DNA from: Methylibium sp. NZG
GTDB lineage: Bacteria; Pseudomonadota; Gammaproteobacteria; Burkholderiales; Burkholderiaceae_C
Direction: 5' to 3'
Assembly: GCA_001263235.1 (NCBI GenBank)
Contig: LGRD01000024.1
Span: 124,001-188,000 of the forward strand
DNA length: 64,000 nucleotides
Positions 20,482 through 29,986 of this stretch are shown piece by piece. Positions within the stretch are counted from its first letter, which is position 1. Each line of letters opens with the position of its first letter. Both the position numbers and the translations under genes were made by a program. The notes beneath the pieces were generated by a model. It did no database searches. It was not told the DNA's origin and worked only from the letters and a program-made list of their open reading frames with translations.

Positions 20482-20506
20482 AAGGGGCTGTTACAGCCCC
20501 TTTTTT
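20482..20506 (+). terminator. Rho-independent terminator/attenuator after rpsB
   Basis: AAGGGGCTG, a TTA loop and CAGCCCCTT form a 9-bp stem that runs into six T residues. It lies 36 bp after the rpsB stop and 80 bp before tsf. It probably lowers tsf transcription relative to rpsB rather than stopping it completely. Confidence 0.85.
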
Positions 20507-20585
20507 ACAACCCCGCTTTTGTTCACGTCCTACGATCCGGCGACCGCCGCTGAACCGGCGTCGCCTCAGCCAACAGGAGTTTGAG

Positions 20586-21503
20586 ATGCCCGCGATTACC
20601 GCAAGCATGGTCGGCGAACTGCGCGCCAAGACCGATGCGCCGATGATGGAGTGCAAGAAGGCACTGACCGAGGCCGACGGCAACATGGAGCGCGCTGAAG
20701 AACTGCTTCGCGTCAAGCTCGGCAGCAAGGCGGGCAAGGCCGCCTCGCGCATCACCGCCGAAGGCGTGATCGCCGCAGCAGCGTCTGGCGACGCCGGCGC
20801 ACTCGTCGAGGTCAACTGCGAAACCGACTTCACGTCGAAAAACGACATGTTCCTCGCGCTCGCCAACGCCTGCGCGCGCCTGGTCGCCGAGAAGAACCCG
20901 GCCGACATCGCCGCGCTGTCGGCCCTGCCGTACACGCAAGACGGCTACGGCCCGACGCTCGAAGACGTGCGCAAAGGCCTGATCGGCACGATCGGCGAGA
21001 ACATGTCGGTGCGCCGCTTCAAGCGCTATGCGGGCGGCAAGGTCGCCAGCTACCTGCATGGCACGCGCATCGGCGTGATGGTCGACTACGACGGCGACGA
21101 AACGGCCGCGAAGGACGTGGCGATGCATGTGGCCGCGATGAAGCCGGTTGCGCTGAGTTCGGCCGACGTGCCGGCTGCGCTGATCGACAAAGAGCGCACC
21201 ATCGCGCAGATGAAGGCTGCCGAAGACGCCGACAAGGCCAGTGCCGATGGCAAGGCGCCGCAGTCGGCGGAGATTCTGGCCAAGCGCATCGAGGGCTCGG
21301 TGCAGAAGTACCTGAAAGAGGTCAGCCTGAACAACCAGGCCTTCGTGAAGAACGACAAGCAGACCGTCGAGCAGATGCTCAAGGAGCGCTCGACGAAGGT
21401 CAAAGGCTTCACGCTGTACGTGGTGGGCGAAGGCATCGAGAAGAAAGTCGATGACTTCGCGGCCGAAGTGGCGGCGCAAGTGGCGGCAGCCAAGGGCGGG
21501 TGA
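20586..21503 (+). CDS. tsf: Elongation factor Ts
   Basis: EF-Ts is the nucleotide exchange factor for EF-Tu. The 305-residue protein has the N-terminal UBA-like region with [17 protein letters not shown] and the EF-Tu-contacting motif [12 protein letters not shown]. Duplicated core domains and a coiled-coil dimerisation region follow. It follows rpsB beyond an intrinsic terminator, and its ATG is preceded by AGGAG. pyrH comes 111 bp later. Confidence 0.98.
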   Translation: MPAITASMVGELRAKTDAPMMECKKALTEADGNMERAEELLRVKLGSKAGKAASRITAEGVIAAAASGDAGALVEVNCETDFTSKNDMFLALANACARLVAEKNPADIAALSALPYTQDGYGPTLEDVRKGLIGTIGENMSVRRFKRYAGGKVASYLHGTRIGVMVDYDGDETAAKDVAMHVAAMKPVALSSADVPAALIDKERTIAQMKAAEDADKASADGKAPQSAEILAKRIEGSVQKYLKEVSLNNQAFVKNDKQTVEQMLKERSTKVKGFTLYVVGEGIEKKVDDFAAEVAAQVAAAKGG

Positions 21504-21614
21504 GGCACGTGTTGATCGCACGCAGCGCTCGCACTGGCCGGGCGGCTGCGAGGCGGCAGGCGCTGCCGAGCGACTAGACTTCGCAGCCACCAAGCAAACC
21601 GGGGAGCACCAAGA

Positions 21615-22325
21615 ATGCCAGCGTACAAACGCATCCTGCTCAAGCTGTCGGGTGAGGCGCTGATGGGCGACGACGCCTACGGCATCAACCGCGCCACCAT
21701 CGTGCGCATGGTGCGCGAGGTGCAGGAGGTCACGCAGCTCGGCGTCGAGGTGGCGGTGGTCATCGGTGGCGGCAACATCTTTCGCGGCGTGGCCGGCGGC
21801 TCGGTCGGCATGGACCGCGCCACCGCCGACTACATGGGCATGCTGGCCACAGTGATGAACGCGCTGGCGCTGGCCGACACGATGCGCCAGGAGGGCATGG
21901 TGGCGCGCGTGATGTCGGCCATCGGCATCGAGCAGGTCGTCGAGCCCTACGTGCGGCCCAAGGCGCTGCAGTACCTCGAAGAAGGCAAGGTCGTCGTCTT
22001 CGCGGCCGGCACCGGCAACCCGTTCTTCACCACCGACACGGCAGCGGCGTTGCGCGGCGCCGAGATCGGCGCGCAGATCGTGCTGAAAGCGACCAAGGTC
22101 GATGGCGTGTACAGCGCCGACCCGAAGAAAGACCCGAACGCCACGCGCTACGCGCAGATCACGTTCGACGAAGCGATCAGCAAGAACCTGCAGGTGATGG
22201 ACGCGACCGCGTTTGCGTTGTGCCGCGACCAGAAGTTGCCGATCAAGGTCTTCAGCATTTTCAAGACTGGCGCGCTCAAGCGGGTCGTGATGGGTGAGGA
22301 CGAGGGCACGCTCGTGCACGTTTGA
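21615..22325 (+). CDS. pyrH: Uridylate kinase
   Basis: PyrH phosphorylates UMP to UDP as a hexamer of the amino acid kinase fold, unrelated to eukaryotic UMP kinases. The 236-residue product shows [12 protein letters not shown] at the N-terminus, [10 protein letters not shown], the UMP-binding [15 protein letters not shown] and the nucleotide-binding [13 protein letters not shown]. Length and motifs are standard. The cluster rpsB-tsf-pyrH-frr is conserved across bacteria. Confidence 0.98.
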   Translation: MPAYKRILLKLSGEALMGDDAYGINRATIVRMVREVQEVTQLGVEVAVVIGGGNIFRGVAGGSVGMDRATADYMGMLATVMNALALADTMRQEGMVARVMSAIGIEQVVEPYVRPKALQYLEEGKVVVFAAGTGNPFFTTDTAAALRGAEIGAQIVLKATKVDGVYSADPKKDPNATRYAQITFDEAISKNLQVMDATAFALCRDQKLPIKVFSIFKTGALKRVVMGEDEGTLVHV

Positions 22326-22337
22326 GGAGTTGCAGCG

Positions 22338-22898
22338 ATGAGCATTGCTGACATCAAGAAGACCGCCGAGCAGAAGATGGCCCGCTCGGTCGAATCGTTC
22401 AAGGGCGAGCTGCAGAAGATCCGAACCGGCCGCGCCCACCCCGGCATCCTCGACCAGGTGCAGGTGGACTACTACGGCTCGCTGGTGCCGATCAGCCAGG
22501 TCGCCAACGTGACGCTGCTCGACGCGCGCACGATCAGCGTGCAGCCCTGGGAAAAGGGTATGGGCGCGAAGATCGAGAAGGCGATTCGCGAGTCCGACCT
22601 GGGCCTGAACCCGGCCTCGCAGGGCGACCTGCTGCGCGTGCCGATGCCAGCGTTGACCGAAGAGCGCCGCAAGGACCTGACCAAGGTGGTCCGCAACGCC
22701 GGTGAAGACGCGCGAATCGCCGTGCGCAACCTGCGCCGCGATGCCAACGAACACGCGAAGAAGCTGTTCAAGGACAAGGCAATCACCGAGGACGAGGAGC
22801 GCCGCTCGCTCGACGAACTGCAAAAGCTCACCGACCGCACGATTGCCGAGATCGACCGCCTCGTCTCGGCCAAGGAAGCGGAGATCATGGCCGTCTGA
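22338..22898 (+). CDS. frr: Ribosome recycling factor
   Basis: RRF works with EF-G to split the post-termination ribosome. The 186-residue protein is helical and carries the family segments [48 protein letters not shown] and the C-terminal [15 protein letters not shown]. It starts 12 bp after pyrH with GAGGAG as ribosome-binding site. Confidence 0.98.
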   Translation: MSIADIKKTAEQKMARSVESFKGELQKIRTGRAHPGILDQVQVDYYGSLVPISQVANVTLLDARTISVQPWEKGMGAKIEKAIRESDLGLNPASQGDLLRVPMPALTEERRKDLTKVVRNAGEDARIAVRNLRRDANEHAKKLFKDKAITEDEERRSLDELQKLTDRTIAEIDRLVSAKEAEIMAV

Positions 22899-22939
22899 TC
22901 TTTGCATCAACCGCACACGCCCATGAAGCTGGCCCCAGC

Positions 22940-23704
22940 GTGACCCATTCCGTCGACTCGAAGCCTGCCGTCCCGCGCCACGTCGCGATCGTCATGGACG
23001 GCAACGGCCGCTGGGCCAAGCGCCGCTTCATGCCGCGCTTCTTCGGCCACAAGCAGGGCGTCGATGCGTTGGTGCGCACAGTGCTGGCCTGCGCCGACCG
23101 CGGCATCGAATACGTCACCGTGTTCGCGTTCTCGTCCGAGAACTGGAAGCGCCCGACCGAAGAGGTCTCCGGCCTGATGGGGCTGGTGCTGGTGGCCGTC
23201 ACCAAGTACCTGGCCAAGCTGGTCGGGCAGGGCGTGCGCATTCGCATCGTCGGCGACCGCAGCCAGGTGTCCGAGAAGTTGCGCGACGCTTGGCAGCAGG
23301 CCGAGTCGAGCACGAGCCACAACACACGCATCACCTTGTCTGTGGCGTTCAACTACGGCGGCCGCTGGGACATCGTGCAGGCCTGCCGGCGCGCGATCGA
23401 AGACGGTGTGTCTGCGCACGAGCTCGACGAAGCGAAACTCAACAGCTACATGGCGCTGAGCCACGCGCCCGACCCTGACCTGTTCATCCGCACTGGCGGC
23501 GAGGTGCGCATCAGCAACTTCCTGCTCTGGCAGGCGGCGTACTCCGAGTTGGTGTTCAGCGACTGCCTGTGGCCCGAGTTCAGCGACGCCGAGCTCGACG
23601 CGGCGCTTGCTGAATTCGCGCGCCGCGACCGCCGTTTCGGGGCCGTCAACAGCAACGCCCCCTCCGCCCTGTCGAACCTTGCCAACGGAGCCCACGGGCC
23701 CTGA
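22940..23704 (+). CDS. uppS: Undecaprenyl diphosphate synthase (cis-prenyltransferase)
   Basis: UppS condenses isopentenyl diphosphates onto farnesyl diphosphate to make the C55 lipid carrier for peptidoglycan and O-antigen. The 254-residue protein has the catalytic Asp in VMDGNGRWA, the FSSENWKRP segment and SVAFNYGGRWDIV. It also carries the conserved DLFIRTGGEVRISNFLLWQ(A) and ELVFSD signatures. The start is GTG. It opens the uppS-cdsA-dxr-rseP-bamA series, all closely spaced. UppP, which recycles the same lipid, lies at 61.2 kb. Confidence 0.97.
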   Translation: MTHSVDSKPAVPRHVAIVMDGNGRWAKRRFMPRFFGHKQGVDALVRTVLACADRGIEYVTVFAFSSENWKRPTEEVSGLMGLVLVAVTKYLAKLVGQGVRIRIVGDRSQVSEKLRDAWQQAESSTSHNTRITLSVAFNYGGRWDIVQACRRAIEDGVSAHELDEAKLNSYMALSHAPDPDLFIRTGGEVRISNFLLWQAAYSELVFSDCLWPEFSDAELDAALAEFARRDRRFGAVNSNAPSALSNLANGAHGP

Positions 23705-23707
23705 GCC

Positions 23708-24541
23708 GTGCTGCGGCAACGCATCATCACGGCGCTGGTTCTGGTGGGGCTGCTGCTGCCGGCGCTGTTTGCCAAGGCGGCGTGGCCGTTTGCGTTGCTG
23801 ACGCTGGTGATGATCGGGGCCAGCGGCTGGGAGTGGGGGCGGCTCAACGGCGCGGCCGGCCTGTCGATCGGCCTGGGGGTGCTGCTGGCGGCGGCTTGTG
23901 CCATTGCCCTGTGGATGGGCTGGTCGGCCATGGCGCCGGCCTCGGCGTGGTGGTTCGCCACTGGCGCGTGGGTGCTGGGGGGCGCGTGGGTGCTGTCGCG
24001 CGGGCCGGCGGGCTGGCCGGGTGTGCCCGCGCCGCTGCGCTGGGCGCTGGGCTTGCTGCTGCTGTGGACGGCGTGGCTGGCGATGGTCAACGCCAAGTCG
24101 ATCGGCATCAACTTCATCCTGTCGGTCTTCTGCCTGGTCTGGGCGGCTGACATCGCGGCGTACTTCGGCGGCCGCGCTTTCGGCAAGCGCAAGCTGGCAT
24201 TGGCGATCAGCCCGGGCAAGAGCTGGGAGGGCGTCTGGAGCGGCATGCTCGGCGCGCTCGCCTTGGCGGGGCTGTGGCTGGTCCTGGACCGCGCGTTCGC
24301 GATGGACTCGCCGAGCCTGTACACGCAGTTGTTGCAGCGGCTGGGCGCCGTGGGGCTGGTGGGCGTGGTGGTTTTCCTTTCTGCAATGAGTGTTGTCGGC
24401 GATCTGTTCGAATCGCTGGTCAAGCGCAGCGCGGGCGCCAAGGACAGCAGCGCGCTGCTGCCCGGCCACGGTGGCCTGCTCGACCGGGTCGATGCCTTGC
24501 TGCCCGTCTTTCCGATCGCGCTGGCCATGGGATCCCTGTGA
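23708..24541 (+). CDS. cdsA: Phosphatidate cytidylyltransferase
   Basis: CdsA makes CDP-diacylglycerol from phosphatidic acid and CTP at the inner membrane, the branch point for phospholipids. The 277-residue protein is very hydrophobic, with about seven membrane segments. It has the C-terminal signature region SVVGDLFESLVKRSAGAKDSS followed by LLPGHGGLLDRVDALL, whose acidic residues bind metal and CTP. The start is GTG, 3 bp after uppS. dxr follows with no gap. Confidence 0.95.
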   Translation: MLRQRIITALVLVGLLLPALFAKAAWPFALLTLVMIGASGWEWGRLNGAAGLSIGLGVLLAAACAIALWMGWSAMAPASAWWFATGAWVLGGAWVLSRGPAGWPGVPAPLRWALGLLLLWTAWLAMVNAKSIGINFILSVFCLVWAADIAAYFGGRAFGKRKLALAISPGKSWEGVWSGMLGALALAGLWLVLDRAFAMDSPSLYTQLLQRLGAVGLVGVVVFLSAMSVVGDLFESLVKRSAGAKDSSALLPGHGGLLDRVDALLPVFPIALAMGSL

Positions 24542-24542
24542 C

Positions 24543-25766
24543 ATGACAACCACGACGACCGACCCCACCACGCGCCAACGCCCCCGCCAACGCGTTTGCA
24601 TCCTGGGCGCCACCGGCTCGGTCGGCACCAGCACGCTCGACGTGCTCGGCCGCCACCCCGAACGCTTCGAGGTGTTCGCGCTGACAGCGTACAGCCGCAT
24701 GGACGACCTGCTCAAGCAATGTCTGCAAGGGCGCCCGCGCTTTGCAGCCGTGCCGACTGAATCGCAAGCACGCACGCTGCGCGAGCAGATCAAGGCGGCC
24801 GGGTTGCGCACCGAGGTGCTGTCGGGCGCTCAGGCGCTGTGCGACCTGGCAGCCCACCCGGAGGTCGATTCGGTGATGGCCGCCATCGTCGGCGCGGCCG
24901 GCTTGCCGCCTTGCCTGGCTGCGGCACACTCCGGCAAACGGCTGATGCTGGCCAACAAGGAGGCGCTGGTCGTCGGTGGCGCGCTGTTCATGAATGCGGT
25001 GAGCGCGGGTGGCGCCACGCTGCTGCCGATCGACAGTGAACACTCGGCGATTTTTCAGTGCCTGCCCGAAGACCGCGCGCGCTGGCCCGGCCGCATCGAC
25101 CACATTCTGCTGACCTCGTCCGGCGGGCCGTTCCGCCGCCGCGACCCGGCGACGATGGCCAGCATCACGCCCGACGAAGCCTGTGCGCACCCGAACTTCG
25201 CGATGGGGCGCAAGATCTCGGTCGATTCGGCGACGATGATGAACAAGGCGCTCGAGGTCATCGAAGCGCGCTGGCTGTTCGACCTGACGCCGGAGCAGAT
25301 TCGCGTCGTGATCCACCCGCAGCAGATCGTGCACTCGATGGTCGTGTGCCGCGACAACTCGGTGCTGGCGCAACTGGGCACGCCCGACATGCGCGTGCCG
25401 ATCGCCTACGGCCTGTCGTTCCCCGAGCGCATCGAGTCGGGCGCGAGCCAACTCGACTTCACCACGCTGGGCGCGCTGTCCTTCGAGGCGCCCGACTTTG
25501 CGCGCTACCCTGGGCTGGCGCTGGCCTGGCAGACCCTGCAAGCGCCGATGGGCAGCACGGCGGTGCTGAACGCGGCGAACGAGGCCGCGGTGGCGGCGTT
25601 CCTGGAGCGGCGCATTCGCTTCGACCAGATTCACACCGTCATCGCGCGAACGCTCGATGCTGTGCTTCCCGGCGGCGACGCCTGTGATTCGCTCGACGCG
25701 CTGTTGGCGCTCGACGCCCACGCGCGAAGCAGCGCTGAGCAAACTGCGAAGGCCCTTGCCACATGA
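24543..25766 (+). CDS. dxr: 1-deoxy-D-xylulose 5-phosphate reductoisomerase
   Basis: Dxr converts DXP to MEP with NADPH, the committed step of the non-mevalonate isoprenoid pathway that feeds UppS. The 407-residue protein has the NADPH motif LGATGSVGTSTLDV, the ALANKEALVVGG-type segment (LANKEALV) and the metal/substrate region PIDSEHSAIFQCL. SSGGPFR and KISVDSATMMNKALEVIEA also match. The start at 24543 follows the cdsA stop directly. Upstream continuation of the frame overlaps cdsA and is not used. The stop overlaps the rseP start (ATGA). Confidence 0.97.
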   Translation: MTTTTTDPTTRQRPRQRVCILGATGSVGTSTLDVLGRHPERFEVFALTAYSRMDDLLKQCLQGRPRFAAVPTESQARTLREQIKAAGLRTEVLSGAQALCDLAAHPEVDSVMAAIVGAAGLPPCLAAAHSGKRLMLANKEALVVGGALFMNAVSAGGATLLPIDSEHSAIFQCLPEDRARWPGRIDHILLTSSGGPFRRRDPATMASITPDEACAHPNFAMGRKISVDSATMMNKALEVIEARWLFDLTPEQIRVVIHPQQIVHSMVVCRDNSVLAQLGTPDMRVPIAYGLSFPERIESGASQLDFTTLGALSFEAPDFARYPGLALAWQTLQAPMGSTAVLNAANEAAVAAFLERRIRFDQIHTVIARTLDAVLPGGDACDSLDALLALDAHARSSAEQTAKALAT

Positions 25767-27133
25767 TCACCACCGTGCTCGCGTTCGTGCTCACCCTGGG
25801 CGTGCTGATCGTCATCCACGAGTACGGCCACTACCGCGTGGCGGTGGCCTGCGGCGTGAAGGTGCTGCGCTTCTCGGTCGGCTTCGGCCGCGTCATCTGG
25901 CGCCGCCAGGCCACGCCCGACAGCACCGAGTTCGTCCTCTCCGCACTACCGCTCGGCGGCTACGTGAAGATGCTCGACGAGCGCGAAGGCCCCGTGCCAC
26001 CGAGCGAACTGCACGGCGCCTTCAACCGCAAAACGCTGTGGCAGCGCACCGCCATCGTGGCCGCCGGGCCAGCCGCCAACCTGCTGCTCGCGGTGCTGCT
26101 GTACGCGGCAGCGCACTGGATCGGCATCGATGAAGCCAAGGCCGTGCTCGGCCCGCCCGCGGCCACCAGCCTGGCCGAGAAGGCCGGCCTGCGCAGCGGC
26201 GACTGGGCGCGCGCCTACTCGTTCGACGGGCAAGAGTGGGCCGACTTGCGCTCGATGTCCGACCTGCGCTGGCAGCTCACGCAAGGCGTGCTGCGCGCCG
26301 AGCCGCTGCACCTGATGGTGACCGACCGCGAGGGCCGCGGCCAGCGCCGCGTGCTGCTGGCGCTGAACGAACTCGGGTCCAGCGAACTCGACGCACCGAC
26401 GATGAAGCGCATCGGTTTGGGCAACGCCTTCAGCGAGCCGGTGCTGGGCAAGGTCAACGTCGGCGGGCCGGGTGCGCAGGCCGGCTTGTTGGCGGGCGAC
26501 CGCGTGCTCAGCATCGACGGCGCGCCGATCATCGATGCGTCGATGGTGCGCGATCGCATCCGCGCCAGCGGCAGCAGCGGCACCGCGGTGCCGATGCTGT
26601 GGCAAGTCGAGCGTGCAGGGCAACGGCTGGAGGTGAGCGTGCTGCCGACGATCGTCAGCGAAGGCGGGCGCACGGTCGGGCGCATCGAGGTCTTTCCTGG
26701 CCAGCCGCCCGAGATGGTGACGGTGCAATTCGGCCCGGTCGATGGCCTCGTGCAGGCGGTGTCCAAGACCTGGGAGATGTCCACGCTGACGCTCAAGATG
26801 CTCGGCAAGATGCTGATCGGCGAGGCCTCGCTGAAGAACCTCAGCGGCCCGATCACGATTGCCGACTACGCCGGCCAGTCGGTGCGCCTCGGCCTGGCCT
26901 ACTACCTCGGGTTCCTCGCCGTGGTCAGCGTGAGCCTCGGGGTGCTGAACCTGCTGCCGCTGCCCATGCTCGACGGTGGGCACCTGATGTATTATCTTTT
27001 CGAGGGTTTGACGGGGCGGCCTGTCTCCGACTTGTGGCTCGAACGGCTTCAACGTGGCGGAGTGGCCATCATGCTCATGATGATGTCCCTGGCTCTCTTC
27101 AACGACATGGCCCGCTTGCTCGGCCTGCACTGA
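25763..27133 (+). CDS. rseP: Site-2 intramembrane zinc protease RseP
   Basis: RseP cleaves the anti-sigma factor RseA within the membrane to release sigma-E, and removes remnant signal peptides. The 456-residue protein has the zinc motif HEYGH in the first membrane segment, two periplasmic PDZ domains (second with GPGAQAGLLAGDRVLSIDG) and the distal LLPLPMLDGGHL motif that supplies the third zinc ligand. It is coupled to dxr by an ATGA overlap and lies 19 bp before bamA, an outer-membrane gene of the same stress response. Confidence 0.96.
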   Translation: MITTVLAFVLTLGVLIVIHEYGHYRVAVACGVKVLRFSVGFGRVIWRRQATPDSTEFVLSALPLGGYVKMLDEREGPVPPSELHGAFNRKTLWQRTAIVAAGPAANLLLAVLLYAAAHWIGIDEAKAVLGPPAATSLAEKAGLRSGDWARAYSFDGQEWADLRSMSDLRWQLTQGVLRAEPLHLMVTDREGRGQRRVLLALNELGSSELDAPTMKRIGLGNAFSEPVLGKVNVGGPGAQAGLLAGDRVLSIDGAPIIDASMVRDRIRASGSSGTAVPMLWQVERAGQRLEVSVLPTIVSEGGRTVGRIEVFPGQPPEMVTVQFGPVDGLVQAVSKTWEMSTLTLKMLGKMLIGEASLKNLSGPITIADYAGQSVRLGLAYYLGFLAVVSVSLGVLNLLPLPMLDGGHLMYYLFEGLTGRPVSDLWLERLQRGGVAIMLMMMSLALFNDMARLLGLH

Positions 27134-27152
27134 CCCTCTCCCGTACCCTCTC

Positions 27153-29468
27153 ATGCCCTCTCACCTGCCGCAGCATCGATTTCGTCCGTCTGTCTTGTCC
27201 TTGTCTGTAGGCCTCGCTCTGGCCGCCGCGCTGCATGTGGGTTCGGCGTGGGCCGTCGAGCCGTTCGTGCTGAAGGACATTCGCGTCGAAGGCCTGCAAC
27301 GCAGCGACGCCGGCACGGTGTTCGCGTCGCTGCCATTCCGCATCGGCGACACCTACAACGACGAAAAGGGCGCTGCTGCGCTGCGCGCGCTGTTCGCCAC
27401 CGGGCTGTTCAAGGACGTGCGCATCGACATCGACGGCGGCGTGGTCGTCGTCATCGTCGAAGAGCGTTCTGTCATCGCCAACATCGACTTCGTCGGCCTG
27501 AAGGAGTTCGACAAGGAGCAACTCACCAAGTCGCTGAAGGACTTCGGCATCGGCGAAGGCCTGCCCTTCGACAAGGCGCTCGCCGACCGTGCCGAGCAGG
27601 AGCTCAAGCGCCAATACCTCACGCGCAGCCTCTATGGCGCCGAGGTCGTGACCACCGTGACGCCGCAGGAGCGCAACCGCGTCAACGTCACCTTCACCGT
27701 CACCGAAGGCACGGCTGCACGCATCGGCGAGTTGCGCATCGTCGGCAGCCAGGCGTTCTCGGAAGGCACGCTCAAAGACCTGCTCGACCTGAACGACGGC
27801 GGCTGGCTCAACTGGTACACCAAGGCCGACCGCTACTCGCGCGCCAAGCTCAATGCCGACCTGGAAACGCTGCGCGCCTACTACCTGAACCGCGGCTACC
27901 TCGAGTTCGAGGTCGTGTCCACGCAGGTCGCGATCTCGCCCGACAAGCAAGACATCAACATCACGATCAATGTGAAGGAAGGGCAGCCTTACACCGTCAC
28001 AGCGGTCCGGTTGGAAGGCGACTACCTCGGCAAGGAAGACGACTTCAAGTCGCTGGTGGCCGTCAAGCCCGGCGAGCCGTACCGCGCTGAAGCGGTGGCC
28101 GACACCACGCGCGCCTTCGTCGAGCGCTTCGGCACCTTCGGCTACGCGTTCGCGCGCGTCGAGCCGCGCACCGACATCGACCGCGCCACCGGCCGCGTCG
28201 TGGTCGTGCTGGCCGCCGACCCGCAGCGGCGCGTCTACGTCAACCGCGTCAACGTGGCCGGCAACAGCCGCACGCGCGACGAGGTGGTGCGGCGCGAGTT
28301 CCGCCAGTTCGAGTCGTCGTGGTACGACGGGCGCAAGATCAAACTCTCGCGCGACCGCGTCGACCGCCTCGGCTACTTCAAAGATGTGGCGATCGATTCG
28401 AACGAAGTGCCGGGCACGCCCGACCAGGTCGACCTGACCGTCAACGTGACCGAAAAGCCCACCGGCAACCTGCTGCTGGGCGCCGGCTTCTCGTCGGCCG
28501 ACAAGCTCTCGCTCACCGCATCCGTCAAGCAGGAGAACGTCTTCGGCTCGGGCAACTATCTTGGCCTGGAGCTCAACACCAGCAAGTCCAGCCGCACGCT
28601 GGTGCTGACGACGGTGGACCCGTACTTCACGATCGACGGCATCTCGCGAGCGTTCGACGTTTTCTACCGCACCACCAAGCCGCTGAACAGCCAGGGGGAG
28701 CAGTACGAACTGGTGACGCCGGGTGCGTCGATCCGCTTTGGCGTGCCGTTCAGCGAGTTCGACACGGTGTTCTTCGGTATCGGCATCGAAAGCACCGAGA
28801 TCAAGGGCGCCACTGCGCTGCCCAACAACTACTTCCTGTACCGCGAGCAGTTCGGCGGCAAGAGCACCTCGGTGCCCATCACGGTCGGCTGGACGCGCGA
28901 CGGCCGCGACAGCGCGCTCGTGCCGACCATGGGCAGCCTGGAGCGCATCAACATCGATTGGGGTATTGCCGGCGACACGCGCTACTTGCGCACCAACCTG
29001 CAGTGGCAGCAGTACTGGCCGCTGACCAAGAAGTTCACCTTTGCCCTCAACACCGAAGTGGGTTACGGCAAAGGGCTCAACGGCCGGCCGTACCCGATCT
29101 TCAAGAACTTCTACGGCGGCGGCCTGGGCACCGTGCGCGTGTTCGACCAAGGCTCGCTCGGGCCGGTGGACGTGACCGGCGCCTACATCGGCGGCAGCCA
29201 GCGGCTGAACATCCAGGGGCAGCTCTATGTGCCGGTGCCGGGGGCTGGAAACGACCGCACGCTGCGGCTGTTCTCGTTCGTCGACGTCGGCAACGTGTGG
29301 GGCGAGTTCGAGACCATCAACGCCGACAGCCTGCGTTCGTCGGCCGGCTTGGGGCTGAGCTGGATCTCGCCGGTGGGCCCGCTGCAGCTCAGTTATGGCG
29401 CCCCGGTTCGCAGCCGGCCCGGGGATAGAATCCAGCGACTTCAATTCCAGATCGGGACCGCCTTCTAA
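27153..29468 (+). CDS. bamA: Outer membrane protein assembly factor BamA
   Basis: BamA is the Omp85 core of the BAM complex that inserts beta-barrel proteins. The 771-residue protein has a signal peptide ending near residue 33 (SAWA), five POTRA domains starting with VLKDIRVEGLQR, and a C-terminal 16-strand barrel ending in Phe. The conserved loop-6 motif, normally VRGF or VRGY, reads VRVF here (in GLGTVRVFDQGSLGP, about residue 660), keeping the Arg but replacing Gly by Val. No strong ribosome-binding site precedes the ATG. skp follows with a one-base overlap. Confidence 0.97.
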   Translation: MPSHLPQHRFRPSVLSLSVGLALAAALHVGSAWAVEPFVLKDIRVEGLQRSDAGTVFASLPFRIGDTYNDEKGAAALRALFATGLFKDVRIDIDGGVVVVIVEERSVIANIDFVGLKEFDKEQLTKSLKDFGIGEGLPFDKALADRAEQELKRQYLTRSLYGAEVVTTVTPQERNRVNVTFTVTEGTAARIGELRIVGSQAFSEGTLKDLLDLNDGGWLNWYTKADRYSRAKLNADLETLRAYYLNRGYLEFEVVSTQVAISPDKQDINITINVKEGQPYTVTAVRLEGDYLGKEDDFKSLVAVKPGEPYRAEAVADTTRAFVERFGTFGYAFARVEPRTDIDRATGRVVVVLAADPQRRVYVNRVNVAGNSRTRDEVVRREFRQFESSWYDGRKIKLSRDRVDRLGYFKDVAIDSNEVPGTPDQVDLTVNVTEKPTGNLLLGAGFSSADKLSLTASVKQENVFGSGNYLGLELNTSKSSRTLVLTTVDPYFTIDGISRAFDVFYRTTKPLNSQGEQYELVTPGASIRFGVPFSEFDTVFFGIGIESTEIKGATALPNNYFLYREQFGGKSTSVPITVGWTRDGRDSALVPTMGSLERINIDWGIAGDTRYLRTNLQWQQYWPLTKKFTFALNTEVGYGKGLNGRPYPIFKNFYGGGLGTVRVFDQGSLGPVDVTGAYIGGSQRLNIQGQLYVPVPGAGNDRTLRLFSFVDVGNVWGEFETINADSLRSSAGLGLSWISPVGPLQLSYGAPVRSRPGDRIQRLQFQIGTAF

Positions 29469-29983
29469 TGAAAAGCTCTTTTGTCACGTCAACGGCAGCG
29501 GGCGTCTTGTTGACGCTGGCCGCCTGGGGCGCGCAAGCCCAGGAACTGAAGATCGGCTACGTGAACAGCGACCGCGTGCTGCGCGAGGCGGTGCCCGCCA
29601 AGGCTGCGCAGGCCAAGCTCGAGAGCGAGTTCTCCAAGCGCGAAAAGGACGTGGCCGATCTCGCCGCCCGCTTGAAGGCCGCTGGCGACAAGCTCGACAA
29701 AGACGCCCCCACACTGGCCGAAGCCGAACGTGGCCGCCGACAGCGCGACCTCGTCGAACAAGACCGCGAGTTTCAGCGCAAGCGCCGCGAATTCCAGGAA
29801 GACCTGAGCCAGCGCAAGAACGAAGAATTGGCCTCGGTTGTCGAGCGTGCGAACAAGGTCATCAAGCAGATCTTCGAGACCGAGAAGTACGACTTGATCC
29901 TTCAGGAAGCCGTGTTCGCTGGCCCGAAGGTCGATATCACCGAGAAGGTGATCAAGGCGCTGAACGCGCAACCCGCAAAGTGA
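29468..29983 (+). CDS. skp: Periplasmic chaperone Skp/OmpH
   Basis: Skp holds unfolded outer-membrane proteins in the periplasm on the way to BAM. The 171-residue product has a cleavable signal peptide ending AQAQ near residue 24, then KIGYVNSDRVLREA. A long charged coiled-coil with many Lys/Glu/Arg follows, and the C-terminal YDLILQEAVFAGPKVDITEKVIKAL strand pattern matches the OmpH family. The ATG overlaps the bamA stop TAA by one base, so the two are co-translated. Confidence 0.94.
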   Translation: MKSSFVTSTAAGVLLTLAAWGAQAQELKIGYVNSDRVLREAVPAKAAQAKLESEFSKREKDVADLAARLKAAGDKLDKDAPTLAEAERGRRQRDLVEQDREFQRKRREFQEDLSQRKNEELASVVERANKVIKQIFETEKYDLILQEAVFAGPKVDITEKVIKALNAQPAK

Positions 29984-29986
29984 GTT

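Noticed and set aside
20523-22916. A 797-codon minus-strand open frame over tsf-pyrH-frr
   Set aside because: It spans three conserved genes and their gaps in antisense and has shadow composition (Asp/His/Arg/Leu repeats).
27099-29444. A 781-codon minus-strand open frame over bamA
   Set aside because: It is antisense to bamA with no motif, and its length follows from codon bias of the real gene.
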